Assembly (NCBI GenBank): GCA_022842065.1
Contig: JALHQH010000032.1
Span: 1 to 64,000 of the forward strand
DNA: 64,000 bases
Source of the DNA: Caldilineaceae bacterium
GTDB taxonomy: Bacteria; Chloroflexota; Anaerolineae; Caldilineales; Caldilineaceae
Direction of reading: 5' to 3'
Shown: one piece after another, positions 36,801 through 45,585 of the stretch
Layout of the letters: each line of letters starts with the position of its first letter
Position numbering within the stretch: position 1 is the first letter of the stretch
Position numbers and translations under genes: made by a program
The notes under the pieces: generated by a model
What the model was told of the DNA's origin: nothing
What the model saw: the letters and a program-made list of their open reading frames with translations, nothing else
Database searches by the model: none

Positions 36801-39730
36801 ATCCGACTGGGCGGATAACAACCTTTACGCATGATGGCGCGGGTAATCTGGTCCAGGTTGCCTACCCGGACAGCAGCCAGCAGGGTTTTGGCTATGACGC
36901 CCGCCATCTGATGACGAGCGAAACGGATCGGCGCGGTAACACCCGCACACGTGAATATGACGCCTGGGGCCGCCTTGTGCAGGCAAAGCTGCCGGAAAAT
37001 GTGGTTCGCCCGGTTACCTATTCGCAGTCTATCGGTCTGATCGCCGTTGGGACAGGGACAGCAGGCAATCCGGCGCCTATCACCCGCCCCGAGACCGCAA
37101 TCGGCAAGGTTACGGACGGCGAAGGGCGCACGACCAGCTTCACACCCGGCGCGTTAGGCCGGCCCGTTCGCATCACTGATCCTGCCGGTTTTTCGACTAC
37201 GATCACGCGAGACAGCGATGGCAACCCGCTGCGGACCCAGTTGCCGAGCAGCGCAGTATTTGAACGCACCTTTGATAACCGCGGCAACGTAACAAACTTC
37301 ATTGATCGGACGGTAAGCGGCACCACTAACTATCTGTATAACAGCACCTTCAACCAGGTCACCCGCATTACTGATCCGCTGGGCAGCATCACCCTGTTCG
37401 CTTATGATAATCAGGGAAATCTTACGGAGGCGACGACACCGCTTGGCCGCAAACTGACCCTCAGCTATGACAGTCGCGGCCTGCCGGTATCGCTGACCGA
37501 TCCGTTAGGGACACAGAGCCGTTTCGTCTATGACGCCAGCGGCAATCTGGCGCAGCTGACCGCAGGGACGGGCGTAGAAGAACGTGGTACGGCCCTGGCT
37601 TACACCCCGGCAGGCTATATTGCGTCGACCACTGACGCGCTGGGACGGGTGCAGAGCTTCAGCTATGATGCGTTAGGCCGCATCACCGGCGAAACCTTGC
37701 CGGGCAACCGCACCGTCGCCTATGGTTACGACGGCGAAGGCAATTTGGTCAGCCTCACGCCACCCGGCCGGCCGGCACATCAATTCGAGTATGACGGGCT
37801 TGGCCAGGTAACAGCCTACATCCCACCTGCTGTTACCGGCTCCGGTGCGACGCGCACAACTTACAGCTATAACAAGGCGCAGCAGCTGACTGGCCTGACC
37901 CGTCCGGACGGTGTCACCATTGGCTATGCGTATGATACCGCTGGCCGCCTAAGCAGCCAGACGCAGCCGCGCGGTGCGCTCACCTTCAGCTATAGCAGTA
38001 CAACCGGGCAGATCAGCGCCATCACCGCACCGGAAAATGTGCGGCTTAACTACAGCTATCGCGGCGAATTGTTGGGCGGGGTCACCTGGAGTGGCCCAGT
38101 CGCAGGCAGTGTCCTGTTCACCTACGACCGCAGCTACCGGGTGACGCAAGACAATGTCAAAGGCAATATCATCACCTATGCCTATGATGCCGACGATGCG
38201 CTAACCCGTGCCGGAGCGCTGACCCTTGCCTATAACGCGACCAACGGGTTACTGACCGGCACCAGCTTGGGGCAGGTGAGTGATCAGGTCACCTACAACG
38301 CGTTTGGTGAGTTGGCGAGTTACAAAGCGGTCTACCAGGCAGCAGGTGGGGGCACGATACCGCCGGCAAGCCTTTCCTATGAAACGATTCACAGCCGCGA
38401 CAAGTTGGGCCGCATCACGCAGTTGGTAGAGAAAGTTAACGATATCACCGTAACCTACGGCTATGGGTATGATGCCGCCGGACGGCTCGCTGAAGTCCAG
38501 GAGAATGGCACGCCCGTCGCCAGTTATACTTATGACGCTAACGGCAACCGCCTGACCGGGCCGGGTGGGGCGACCGGCACCTATGACGATCAGGATCGCC
38601 TGCTCAGTTATGGGGGGGCGACTTACAGCTATACGGCCAATGGGGAGTTACAGACCAAGGTGGAGAATGGCGAGACCACTACCTACAATTACGATGTCAT
38701 CGGCAACCTGATGGGCGTGACACTCTCCAATGGCACGCAGATCGCCTATGTGGTGGATGGACAGGATCGGCGTATCGGGAAAAGAGTGAACGGCACGCTA
38801 ATTAAGGGGTTCCTCTATCAGGATCAGCTCAACCCTGTCGCTGAACTGGATGGTAGTGGTAACCTGGTCAGCCGCTTCGTCTATGGTAGCCAGTCTCATG
38901 TGCCGGACTATATGGTCAAGGGCGGTGTTACATACCGCATCATCAGTGACCATTTGGGCAGTGTGCGCTTTGTCGTCAACAGCACGACAGGGGAGATCCT
39001 GCAGCAGCTCAACTACGACGCCTGGGGAAAGGTGTTGCAAGACTCAAACCCAGGATTTCAGCCATTTGGCTTTGCTGGTGGGCTGTATGATACTGAGACT
39101 GGTCTTGTTCGCTTTGGTGCGCGCGATTATGATGCGGTAACAGGCAGGTGGACGACAAAGGATCCAATTGGATTTGAGGGTGAAGATACAAATCTCTATA
39201 CCTATGTAGGCAACGATCCGGTTAATCTTATCGACCCAAGTGGCGAAATAGTTCCAGTACTACTTGGTATATGGGCTGCTGTTGAAATAGGGCTCGCTAT
39301 ATCAGATGCATATTCGACTGGTCAGACACTTGCTGATCCATGTGCAAGTTTTGGTGAGAAAGCCCTTTCAGGTGGACTTTTCATACTAGGAGCTGTTGCT
39401 CCGGGTGGCGGTTATTCGACAACAGCAAGACTGGGACCAAAGGCAACGCAAGAAATAGCTGAGGGGATCTACGAATTTACAGCAAGATCTGGTAAACCTT
39501 ATGTTGGACAGTCAGGTGACATTAATCGCCGTCTTCAACAGCATATTAAGTCAGGTAAGCTCGATCCAAGCAACTTGGACAATGTTCAACGTACTCATGT
39601 GCCAGGTGGTAAGACAGCGAGGGAAATTGCTGAACAACAAAGAATTGATCAATTAGGTGGCATTCGTTCTGGCAATCTGGAAAATAAAGTAAATCCTATT
39701 GGCCCAAGTCGTCGCCATCTTCTAGAATAA
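33770..39730 (+). CDS. Secreted Rhs polymorphic toxin with GIY-YIG nuclease tip
   Basis: A 1986-residue protein. Signal peptide: basic start, hydrophobic HRILVILLTLSILNTSIAP, cleavage near AQAE. A cupredoxin-like domain follows (GFSPAEITIQAGESVTW, ATHTL), but the usual C-x2-H-x2-M copper set is replaced, so copper binding is doubtful. Then come a TPTPTPT linker, an Ig-like domain, a carboxypeptidase-regulatory-like domain near residue 290, and YD-type Rhs repeats. The Rhs core ends at ARDYDAVTGRW and DPSGE (~1824). The tip has a hydrophobic pre-toxin region and a GIY-YIG nuclease: GIY 1899-1901, YVG 1911-1913, then NRRL, a Glu in REIAEQQ, and NKVNPIG. It should cut nucleic acid in a competitor. 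The adjacent AT-rich LRR gene is the likely immunity gene. Confidence 0.92.
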   Translation: MVSRRVHRILVILLTLSILNTSIAPLLSVPVAQAEVPSAVVAAPRQQQNTIVITGTGFSPAEITIQAGESVTWLNQSQATHTLKDGDPPVEGCGGSASGNRIFLPLISKQQGAAAADSSAEALQGSGATPADFIQPLRPGESFTARYDAPGTFFFHLEDACQFVGSVLVQVPATPTFTPTPTPTPTATPTTPGPNVLLAPIGNQTAPLGSTLTLQLRSDRSAPIFDVAPVPLPTNASFDIATGIFRFEPSPEQIGNLTLTFSARDGQENAVETITITVPQPDPNAPTALRGRIVDANDAEQGVITPLVGATVKHIESGVNVTTNSDGYFEMSGLQPGENYFEFNGNTAQPAGTYGAYRAQKVLIGNVTNVIDRPIYIMAIDTAGQTQVDPQAITVVNNPNLTTTMTIPAHAVINDAGAEYSGPISISEVPDEFTPGSLPDWLDPGLVMTIQPMGLTFNQPAPISFPNFDKLAPGSEVELWSMDHETARFFVAGKGRVRSDGTMIDTFQGGIRESSWHFPMPPSPAPGQAPDNDEDNDNNDDCQPVSSSVGTADGCLRTSITLPAYQSLDEARALSFVYSSRRAWPQPLIPFQAVISSRGAVPRQISYNLANFGGKQGSDAVYLNPSTFSESRDEAFRSVIAVDGANLQTGVQPYQIRLTSHFANSNVSGDITGRHIVVNEQASPFGAGWGMAGLSRLQEAYNGGLLLVDGDGSAQLFGPQPLDLRGWTKEGGPSNGRWTVAEDGQSVLQEVNLDPTFFVSPDNFINTTIRGTFRVETANDVPGDFIGFVFGYQSPFAASNDNPNDYDFLLFSWKEGDQTEQGFLGAEGFSLSRVKGTITNYYPNFWGQTASPEFEVLDTDFGPDKGWSRNTDYDFELRYSATRLQIFINGQPLFDLAGDFQPGRFGFYNYSQERVRYKNFSAATETARFVGPKGDFSTISKAPDGSYIRRMKDGTEFRFNPAGLQTAMVDRNGNTTTYAYDGQRRLTSITDPLGKITVLAYAGDRLRAVTDPTGRITTFTHDGAGNLVQVAYPDSSQQGFGYDARHLMTSETDRRGNTRTREYDAWGRLVQAKLPENVVRPVTYSQSIGLIAVGTGTAGNPAPITRPETAIGKVTDGEGRTTSFTPGALGRPVRITDPAGFSTTITRDSDGNPLRTQLPSSAVFERTFDNRGNVTNFIDRTVSGTTNYLYNSTFNQVTRITDPLGSITLFAYDNQGNLTEATTPLGRKLTLSYDSRGLPVSLTDPLGTQSRFVYDASGNLAQLTAGTGVEERGTALAYTPAGYIASTTDALGRVQSFSYDALGRITGETLPGNRTVAYGYDGEGNLVSLTPPGRPAHQFEYDGLGQVTAYIPPAVTGSGATRTTYSYNKAQQLTGLTRPDGVTIGYAYDTAGRLSSQTQPRGALTFSYSSTTGQISAITAPENVRLNYSYRGELLGGVTWSGPVAGSVLFTYDRSYRVTQDNVKGNIITYAYDADDALTRAGALTLAYNATNGLLTGTSLGQVSDQVTYNAFGELASYKAVYQAAGGGTIPPASLSYETIHSRDKLGRITQLVEKVNDITVTYGYGYDAAGRLAEVQENGTPVASYTYDANGNRLTGPGGATGTYDDQDRLLSYGGATYSYTANGELQTKVENGETTTYNYDVIGNLMGVTLSNGTQIAYVVDGQDRRIGKRVNGTLIKGFLYQDQLNPVAELDGSGNLVSRFVYGSQSHVPDYMVKGGVTYRIISDHLGSVRFVVNSTTGEILQQLNYDAWGKVLQDSNPGFQPFGFAGGLYDTETGLVRFGARDYDAVTGRWTTKDPIGFEGEDTNLYTYVGNDPVNLIDPSGEIVPVLLGIWAAVEIGLAISDAYSTGQTLADPCASFGEKALSGGLFILGAVAPGGGYSTTARLGPKATQEIAEGIYEFTARSGKPYVGQSGDINRRLQQHIKSGKLDPSNLDNVQRTHVPGGKTAREIAEQQRIDQLGGIRSGNLENKVNPIGPSRRHLLE

Positions 39731-39748
39731 ACTGAAATTGGGTTCGAA

Positions 39749-39792
39749 GATGTAGCACATATTTTTATTCTGTTTCGCATATGTGCTACATC
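39749..39792 (+). repeat. 14-bp hairpin between toxin and immunity gene
   Basis: Perfect arms GATGTAGCACATAT (39749-39762) and ATATGTGCTACATC (39779-39792) with a 16-base AT-rich loop. The hairpin begins 19 bases after the toxin stop and ends 24 bases before the immunity start. It could partly terminate or process the transcript so that the two genes are expressed at different levels. Confidence 0.6.
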
Positions 39793-39815
39793 TCAATAAT
39801 TTGGAGATTTAGATA

Positions 39816-40682
39816 GTGCAAAATTTTAGAATTGAAAACAGTAAGTATGGTAAACGGCTTATACCCACATCGAGTTGGAATGAGAACATCATCGAAGTCG
39901 TAAACCAAAATAATATCCAAGAGCTGTATTTAAATTATGCACACGGGTGGAAAGGAACTGATTTAAAATTTCTCAGGGCCTTATCGACCCTAAAGGCATT
40001 TACAATTATTGACTGGACTATCAATGACGTAAGTGATGTGCATAATTTACAGGAACTAGAATATCTAGAAATAGGAACCTATTGTAAAACCGCTATCAAC
40101 TTTAACCAGTTTCCCAAGCTAAAAGTATGCCGATTTGAGTGGCGGCCTAAATCTGAAACTCTCTTTGCGTGCAGCACATTATCAGAGCTTTTCCTAAACC
40201 GATATAAAGGCAAAAAATCCGACATATTCACAAATCTTACCGATTTACATACCCTATCTATTGCGAATAGCGCGCTTGAGGAGGTTAGCCATATACGTGT
40301 GTTGCAGCAGCTAGAATTTTTGGGACTTTATGAACTAAAAATGCTTCATTCTCTTGATGGAATAGAAGAATTATTGCATTTGAAGTCTCTCGAAGTAAGT
40401 GGTTGCACAAAAATAAAGTCCCTCAAACCTATCGAGAATTTAATTAATCTTACAAAGCTACACGTAATAAACGATGGTAAAATTGATTCTATTTCACCTG
40501 TAAAAAATTTGCTGCAACTCGAGGAGTTAATTTTCTATGAATCAACAAACATCGTTGATGGTGACTTGACATACCTGCTTAAACTTGGCAGGCTAAAAAA
40601 TATAGCTTTTCAAAATCGCCGTCATTATACTCATTCTAGAGAAGCCCTAACCAACTTGCTTAATAATAAAGAAATTAATTAG
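39816..40682 (+). CDS. LRR protein, probable immunity to the GIY-YIG toxin
   Basis: A 288-residue protein from GTG 39816, with GGAG nine bases upstream. It consists almost wholly of leucine-rich repeats of ~22-24 residues (LQELEYLEIG, LQQLEFLGLYELKML, LLHLKSLEVSGCTKI, LINLTKLHVIN). No signal peptide is present, so it acts in the cytoplasm. Its AT-rich composition matches the toxin tip and differs from the Rhs shell, as expected for a toxin/immunity pair acquired together. LRR proteins are known among immunity proteins, and placement directly after the toxin supports the role; binding to the nuclease is inferred. Confidence 0.65.
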   Translation: MQNFRIENSKYGKRLIPTSSWNENIIEVVNQNNIQELYLNYAHGWKGTDLKFLRALSTLKAFTIIDWTINDVSDVHNLQELEYLEIGTYCKTAINFNQFPKLKVCRFEWRPKSETLFACSTLSELFLNRYKGKKSDIFTNLTDLHTLSIANSALEEVSHIRVLQQLEFLGLYELKMLHSLDGIEELLHLKSLEVSGCTKIKSLKPIENLINLTKLHVINDGKIDSISPVKNLLQLEELIFYESTNIVDGDLTYLLKLGRLKNIAFQNRRHYTHSREALTNLLNNKEIN

Positions 40683-40788
40683 AGCAGTGTAAATGGACTA
40701 GAGCTATAATTATTCACAAAACAGCTTTCTATCTAACAAAATTGACTGTTTTTCGTGGTTAAACTTGATACCAAGCAATGAGTGCTAA

Positions 40789-40920
40789 GCAATAGGATTT
40801 AATAACTTTGCAAAATGGGAACAAAGTCCCGACGAAATCCGTCGCCTAGCCATCGAAGCAATCTATGCCCGAAGCCGAGAACGCTTTCAAGCGTTATTTA
40901 TGATTGGCAGTAAACTCAAG
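40789..40920 (+). pseudogene. Transposase-like N-terminal remnant
   Basis: A plus-strand frame after a TAA reads WEQSPDEIRRLAIEAIYARS, then RERFQALFMIG, and then runs into the truncated TPR gene. The stretch resembles the helix-turn-helix start of insertion-sequence transposases. It meets the TPR fragment at about 40905-40925, just where that gene loses its repeats, so an insertion followed by decay is likely. The family assignment is uncertain. Confidence 0.35.
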
Positions 40921-41301
40921 CATGCAATCCCCCAATTCCGTCTGGGCAAGCCCGATATTGCTAAGATGGGTGCCCTCTGCCTGGCGATCACCGAGACGGC
41001 GGGCACCGCGTAGAGCATCGGCAAGCCAACGCAGTCTTTCATTGACCGGTTGGCGGAGGTGGAGTAGCGTGGCGCTGTTGCCCGCATAACTACTACTAAG
41101 CTCAGCCGCAAGCTTATCGTTTTCCCAATGGGTTACCACCCATTGTTGGCCATAACTGATTTGCCCCCAATTTTGATCGAATTGGGCGAGCGCAGCGGCA
41201 ATGGCTGAAGCCCCTCCTTGTAGATAGCGCTGTTCAGCCAAGCGTAATACATTTAAATAATAGACTGCATGAGAAAACCGAATTTGGGACAGTCGATTCA
41301 T
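40894..41301 (-). pseudogene. TPR protein truncated after first repeat
   Basis: About 135 residues from ATG 41301. It has the same N-terminal signature as the neighbouring TPR genes (FSHAVYYLNVLRLAEQRYLQ, then FDQNWGQISYGQQWV) and the linker LRQPVNERLRWLADAL. Only one TPR helix pair (LSNIGLAQTELGD) remains before an unrelated tail (CMLEFTANHK) and a stop. The full-length relatives have 7 to 16 repeats. It is the 3'-most gene of the TPR operon. Confidence 0.75.
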
Positions 41302-41322
41302 AAACAATTGCCCAGCCAGTTC

Positions 41323-43620
41323 CTAGTCAATAGATCTACTGCTTTTCCGCCATTCATCAAGTTGGTTAAGCACAGGATGTATGTAAGGTGATTCAATTTC
41401 TGCAAAAATGGTCAAGGCGTGTTCGGCATAATTGATAGCACGCGTAAATTCGCCTATTTCTGCCAGCGCAACACTCAGATTGAAGAAGGCTGCCCCTTCC
41501 CCTTTTCGATCATGAATCGCCTGTGCCAGACTGAGATGTTTTTCACTGCATTGCAAAGATTGCGCGTAATCCCCCATCGTTAAATAAGCGCTTGCTAAGT
41601 TGCCCCAGGTATTTGCCTCACCTTGCTTATCGCCAATCGAGCTTGCGATGGTTTGCTGTTGCTGGTAATAGGTAATGGCTTTGGACAGTTTGCCCAACCG
41701 TTTATAGACAATCCCTAGATTGCCGAGGGCAGCCCCTTCGCCTACTTGATGATGAATGGCACGTACAATGGTTAACTGTTGCTCAAAACAGTGCAATGCT
41801 TCTGCATACGCTTCTTTGTCGATGTAAAGGAGGCCGAGATTGCCAAGCGCATTGCTCTCACCACGTTGGTCGCGAATTGACCGTGTAAGCGTTACCTGTT
41901 GTTCATAATACTGAATTGCCCGCTCGGTCTCCCCAAGCGCCGCATAAGCGGGACCCAAATTGCCGAGTGCATTGCCTTCATTGACTCGATCACCAATTTC
42001 CTGCGTAATCTGTAACTGTTGCGCGAAGGCTTGAATCGCACGCCGAATCTCGCCTATCCGCTGATACACAATGCCCAAATTGCCCAACAGGTTTCCTTCC
42101 AGCAGACGATCACCCATTGCACGACAAATTTGCAGCGCCAGCTGATAATTTGCGATAGCTGTTTGCGTTTCCCCTAACACAAAGCGCAAATTGGCAAGAC
42201 TGCCCAACGCATTACATTCAACATATTTGCTACCAATCTCACGGGCGATGGTCAATTGGGCTTCATAGCGTTCAAGCGCTTGATAAGTTTCCCCCCGCAG
42301 TTCAGCGACCCGACCAAGATTCCCAAGTGCCTCAGCTTCCCCGCGCCGATCAGGAATAGCATGGCTAATGCTGAGCGCCTGTTCAAGCAATTCAGTTGCG
42401 CCTGACCAGTTAGCCTGGGAAATATACACAGCACCCAGATCGCAAAGATAGCTAATTTCTAATCGTCGCGATTGGATTGCGCGCGCAATGGCCAAGGCAC
42501 GTTCAAAATGGTCAAGCGCAACGGGATGGTTGCTACGTGTCAGATAAATATTCCCGATATTACACAACACCAGGCTTTCCCCATAACGATTGCCTATGTC
42601 GCGTTCGATGGTCAACGCCTGTTCATGCAACTGAAGGGCAGCACTAAAGTTGCCTAGCACTCTTTGTGTATTTGCCAAATTATTGATCGCCGCCCCTTCT
42701 CCTTGCCGATGACCAAGCCTGGTGGCCAAGCGCAGTTGTTGCGTATAAAACTCAATACTTTGCTGCGTTTGTCCCAGGGTGGCATAAAGCGCGCCGATGT
42801 TGCCTAGTGCATTTACTTCCGCCCGTTGATCACCCAGGCTGCGGGCGATCTGCAAATGCTGTTCATGCGAAGCCAGGGCTTGGCGATTATCGCCCAAATA
42901 GCCATAAAGGATGCCCATACTGCCTAGCAAATTGGCTTCCGCACGCAAATCACCAACATCCCGGGTCATCATAAGTGCTTGTTCATAAAGTTCAAGGGCC
43001 TGTTGCCGTTCGTCCAAATCGACATACGCTTGCCCCAAATTTTGTAAAGCCGTGCTTTCGCCACGCTTATCATGCTGGGCACGACTTAAAACCAAATGCT
43101 GTTCGGCACAGGCAATCGCATCTTGCATTTGCCCCATATCTGCATAGACAACGCTCAAATTGCCAAGCGCGCCCGCCTCGCCAACTTTGTCTTCCAATTC
43201 ACAGGCAATGGTCAGCCATGCTTCATAGCATTCCTTGGCGCGTAGGTTGTTTCCCATCGCCGCATAAGCAAGCCCTAACCTGCCAACCTGCGCTCCCTCC
43301 ATACGTCGTTCACCCACCTGTTGTGCGATTGCCAGCGCGACTGTATAGAGCCGCACTCGCTCAGTTGCATTGATACGCAAATCAAGTAGCTGTGAGCCTA
43401 CATCCAGATAGGCACCAAACAATCGCTCAATGTCATGATCTTGACCGGCATGTGCTTCAGCCCAACTTTGGCCTTTTTGGATGTTTTCCCACTCTATGTT
43501 GAACTGGGCTATGGCCAGTTGGACAGCGTCATGCCCCTGCAAATAGAGCCGATTGGCTTTAGCTGACACATTGACATAGTAGCGCGCGTGACGGAGATTG
43601 ATAGCATGAAGGGTAGGCAT
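41323..43620 (-). CDS. TPR-repeat protein, 765 aa
   Basis: It starts MPTLHAINLRHARYYVN, with AGGA just upstream. Residues 1-60 are the shared head domain (RHARYY, then IEWENIQKGQSWAEAH); residues ~60-95 are a linker (LLDLRINATERVRLY). The rest is about sixteen 40-residue TPR units with the GNLG-x-x-Y...A-x-x-x-YEQ pattern and no other catalytic motif. Such 40-residue TPRs bind proteins or peptides and form the sensor part of NB-ARC/STAND ATPases. Here they are free-standing. It lies 16 bases downstream of the next TPR gene in the transcript. Confidence 0.85.
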   Translation of the reverse strand: MPTLHAINLRHARYYVNVSAKANRLYLQGHDAVQLAIAQFNIEWENIQKGQSWAEAHAGQDHDIERLFGAYLDVGSQLLDLRINATERVRLYTVALAIAQQVGERRMEGAQVGRLGLAYAAMGNNLRAKECYEAWLTIACELEDKVGEAGALGNLSVVYADMGQMQDAIACAEQHLVLSRAQHDKRGESTALQNLGQAYVDLDERQQALELYEQALMMTRDVGDLRAEANLLGSMGILYGYLGDNRQALASHEQHLQIARSLGDQRAEVNALGNIGALYATLGQTQQSIEFYTQQLRLATRLGHRQGEGAAINNLANTQRVLGNFSAALQLHEQALTIERDIGNRYGESLVLCNIGNIYLTRSNHPVALDHFERALAIARAIQSRRLEISYLCDLGAVYISQANWSGATELLEQALSISHAIPDRRGEAEALGNLGRVAELRGETYQALERYEAQLTIAREIGSKYVECNALGSLANLRFVLGETQTAIANYQLALQICRAMGDRLLEGNLLGNLGIVYQRIGEIRRAIQAFAQQLQITQEIGDRVNEGNALGNLGPAYAALGETERAIQYYEQQVTLTRSIRDQRGESNALGNLGLLYIDKEAYAEALHCFEQQLTIVRAIHHQVGEGAALGNLGIVYKRLGKLSKAITYYQQQQTIASSIGDKQGEANTWGNLASAYLTMGDYAQSLQCSEKHLSLAQAIHDRKGEGAAFFNLSVALAEIGEFTRAINYAEHALTIFAEIESPYIHPVLNQLDEWRKSSRSID

Positions 43621-43636
43621 AGATTCCTGCGACCTC

Positions 43637-45559
43637 TTATGTTTGCTGCCAAAGTGCTAATTGCCTGCGCACCTTTTCGGCATGGGGGGCATGGATTGCC
43701 TCATAAATTTGCAAGGCAGTTGTAGCTTGCGTAATCGCCTTGGGGCGTTCGCCCATTGCCGCATAGATCAGACTTAGGTTAAAAAGCGCATTGCCTTCGT
43801 AGCGGCGGTTGTCAGCCAACCGGGCTATCGTTAGCGCCTGTTCGCAGTAGTTGATGGCGCGCGCTAGATCACCTGAGCCTGCATAGAGCAGACCAAGGTT
43901 GATTAGGCAGTTAGCCTCACCTAGTTTATCGCCTGTCGAGTGTGCGATGCGCAATGCCTGTTCCAAAAAAGAGATAGCTTCCTGTGCTTTCCCGACAAGT
44001 AACCACCAGTTGCCCAGATTGCCAAGTGCAGTCCCTTGGCTGGCATAGTCGCCAACTTCACGCGCAATCACCAACTGCTGTTCATAACAAACGCGTGCTT
44101 GCTCTAACTCATTGCGCGTTAAATAAACGTTGCCCAAGCTACCAAGCATTGCCCCTTCGCCGCGCCGATCACTGGTTCTGCGTTTGATCGCCAGCGCTTG
44201 TTCAAAATAACCAAGAGCACGCTGGGTTTCGCCCAAATCTGTGTAGAGTAGCCCAAGGTTGGCCAATGCATCACCCTCACCATGAAGATTATCAATCTTG
44301 TGCGCAATTTCTAGGGCGCGTTCATAATACGCAAGCGCGCGTTGATTTTCGCCTAAGGTCGCATAAATTGCCCCTAGCTGACCTAACGTTGACCCGGTGC
44401 CGCGTTGATCGCCGAGCGCTTGGCGCAGTGTGAGTGAGCGTTCAAAATAAGCCAGGGCAGCTGTTGTTTCCCCCGCCACCGCGCAGAGAAGACCGAGTTG
44501 TTCCAAAATAATTCCTTGATTCAACCGATCCGCAATCGCTTCCGCAATCGCCAGGGCAGCTTGATAATCGTGCTGTGCTTCTGGTAGTTCACCCAGATGA
44601 GTATGCGTAAAACCAAGTTGCACGAGTGCGACGCCTTCATTGCGCCGGTCACCGAGTTCTTGCGCCAGCTTTAGGTATCGTTTCTGTAATTCAAGGGCGC
44701 GCGGTACATCGCCCACTGTGAGGTAAGCCGTCGCCAGTTTGCCAAGCGTAGAACCTTCGCTGCGGCGATCCCCTAACGCTTGCATGATGGCCAATGCCTG
44801 TTCGTAACCGTGAATCGCCTGTTGTAGATCGCCGGCCATAAAATAGGCATGGCCTAAATTGCCCGACGCAATAGCTTCACTGCGACGATTGCCAGTTTCA
44901 CGGTCAGCGTCCAGGGCTTGCTGGTAATAGCCAATGGCGTGCTTTGTTTCTCCGAGCAGCATGTGCGCATTCCCTAAACCATCCAACGCCATCCCTTCTT
45001 CCCGGCGATTGCCAGTTTCACGGGCAATGGCTAAATGCTGCGTAGCATACAGAATCGCTTGCTCGGCCTCGCCTAAAATAAACTTGGCGATCCCTAGGTT
45101 GCCAAGCACTGTCCCTTCTAATTCTTTAGCCTCAATCGCCCGTGCTAGGGGTAGCGCTTGTTGGTGATATTCAAGCGCTCGCTGCGGGTTGCCCAAATCA
45201 GTATAGATCGCCCCCAGATTGGTAAGATGCACACAAATCGAGCTTTGATCCTGTAGTTGCTGCGCCGCATCCAATGCAACTTCTAGCCAGCGGATGCGTT
45301 CGGGTGGTGGTTGGCGTAAAGCCAGACAATGGGCCGTTGCATGGGCATATTGATTGCATAGGTGGAGCGCAACATTGTTCGTTGTGGCATGCGTCGCTAC
45401 CCAAGCTTGCCCCTGTTGGATATTGCCCCATTCCAGATCGAACTGCGCCAGCGCTTGTTGGATGTCAGCGCCACCCTGTTTATAGTGCGCGTTTGTCTGT
45501 TGCGCAATGCGCTCATAATAACGAGCATGACGTAATTGAATGTTACTTTTACCTGGCAT
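43637..45559 (-). CDS. TPR-repeat protein, 640 aa
   Basis: It has the shared head domain (IQLRHARYYERIAQQ, then FDLEWGNIQQGQAWVATHA) and the linker LALRQPPPERIRWLEVAL. About thirteen 40-residue TPRs follow (consensus GNLG-x-x-Y-x-x-LGE-x-x-A-x-x-YYEQALAIAR). No catalytic motif, signal or membrane segment is seen. The repeats are close to each other in sequence, suggesting recent internal duplication. It sits 26 bases after the frameshifted TPR gene and 16 bases before the 765-residue one. A scaffold or sensor role is inferred from family. Confidence 0.85.
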   Translation of the reverse strand: MPGKSNIQLRHARYYERIAQQTNAHYKQGGADIQQALAQFDLEWGNIQQGQAWVATHATTNNVALHLCNQYAHATAHCLALRQPPPERIRWLEVALDAAQQLQDQSSICVHLTNLGAIYTDLGNPQRALEYHQQALPLARAIEAKELEGTVLGNLGIAKFILGEAEQAILYATQHLAIARETGNRREEGMALDGLGNAHMLLGETKHAIGYYQQALDADRETGNRRSEAIASGNLGHAYFMAGDLQQAIHGYEQALAIMQALGDRRSEGSTLGKLATAYLTVGDVPRALELQKRYLKLAQELGDRRNEGVALVQLGFTHTHLGELPEAQHDYQAALAIAEAIADRLNQGIILEQLGLLCAVAGETTAALAYFERSLTLRQALGDQRGTGSTLGQLGAIYATLGENQRALAYYERALEIAHKIDNLHGEGDALANLGLLYTDLGETQRALGYFEQALAIKRRTSDRRGEGAMLGSLGNVYLTRNELEQARVCYEQQLVIAREVGDYASQGTALGNLGNWWLLVGKAQEAISFLEQALRIAHSTGDKLGEANCLINLGLLYAGSGDLARAINYCEQALTIARLADNRRYEGNALFNLSLIYAAMGERPKAITQATTALQIYEAIHAPHAEKVRRQLALWQQT

Positions 45560-45585
45560 AAAGCTTCACAGCGCGCATCATCGAG

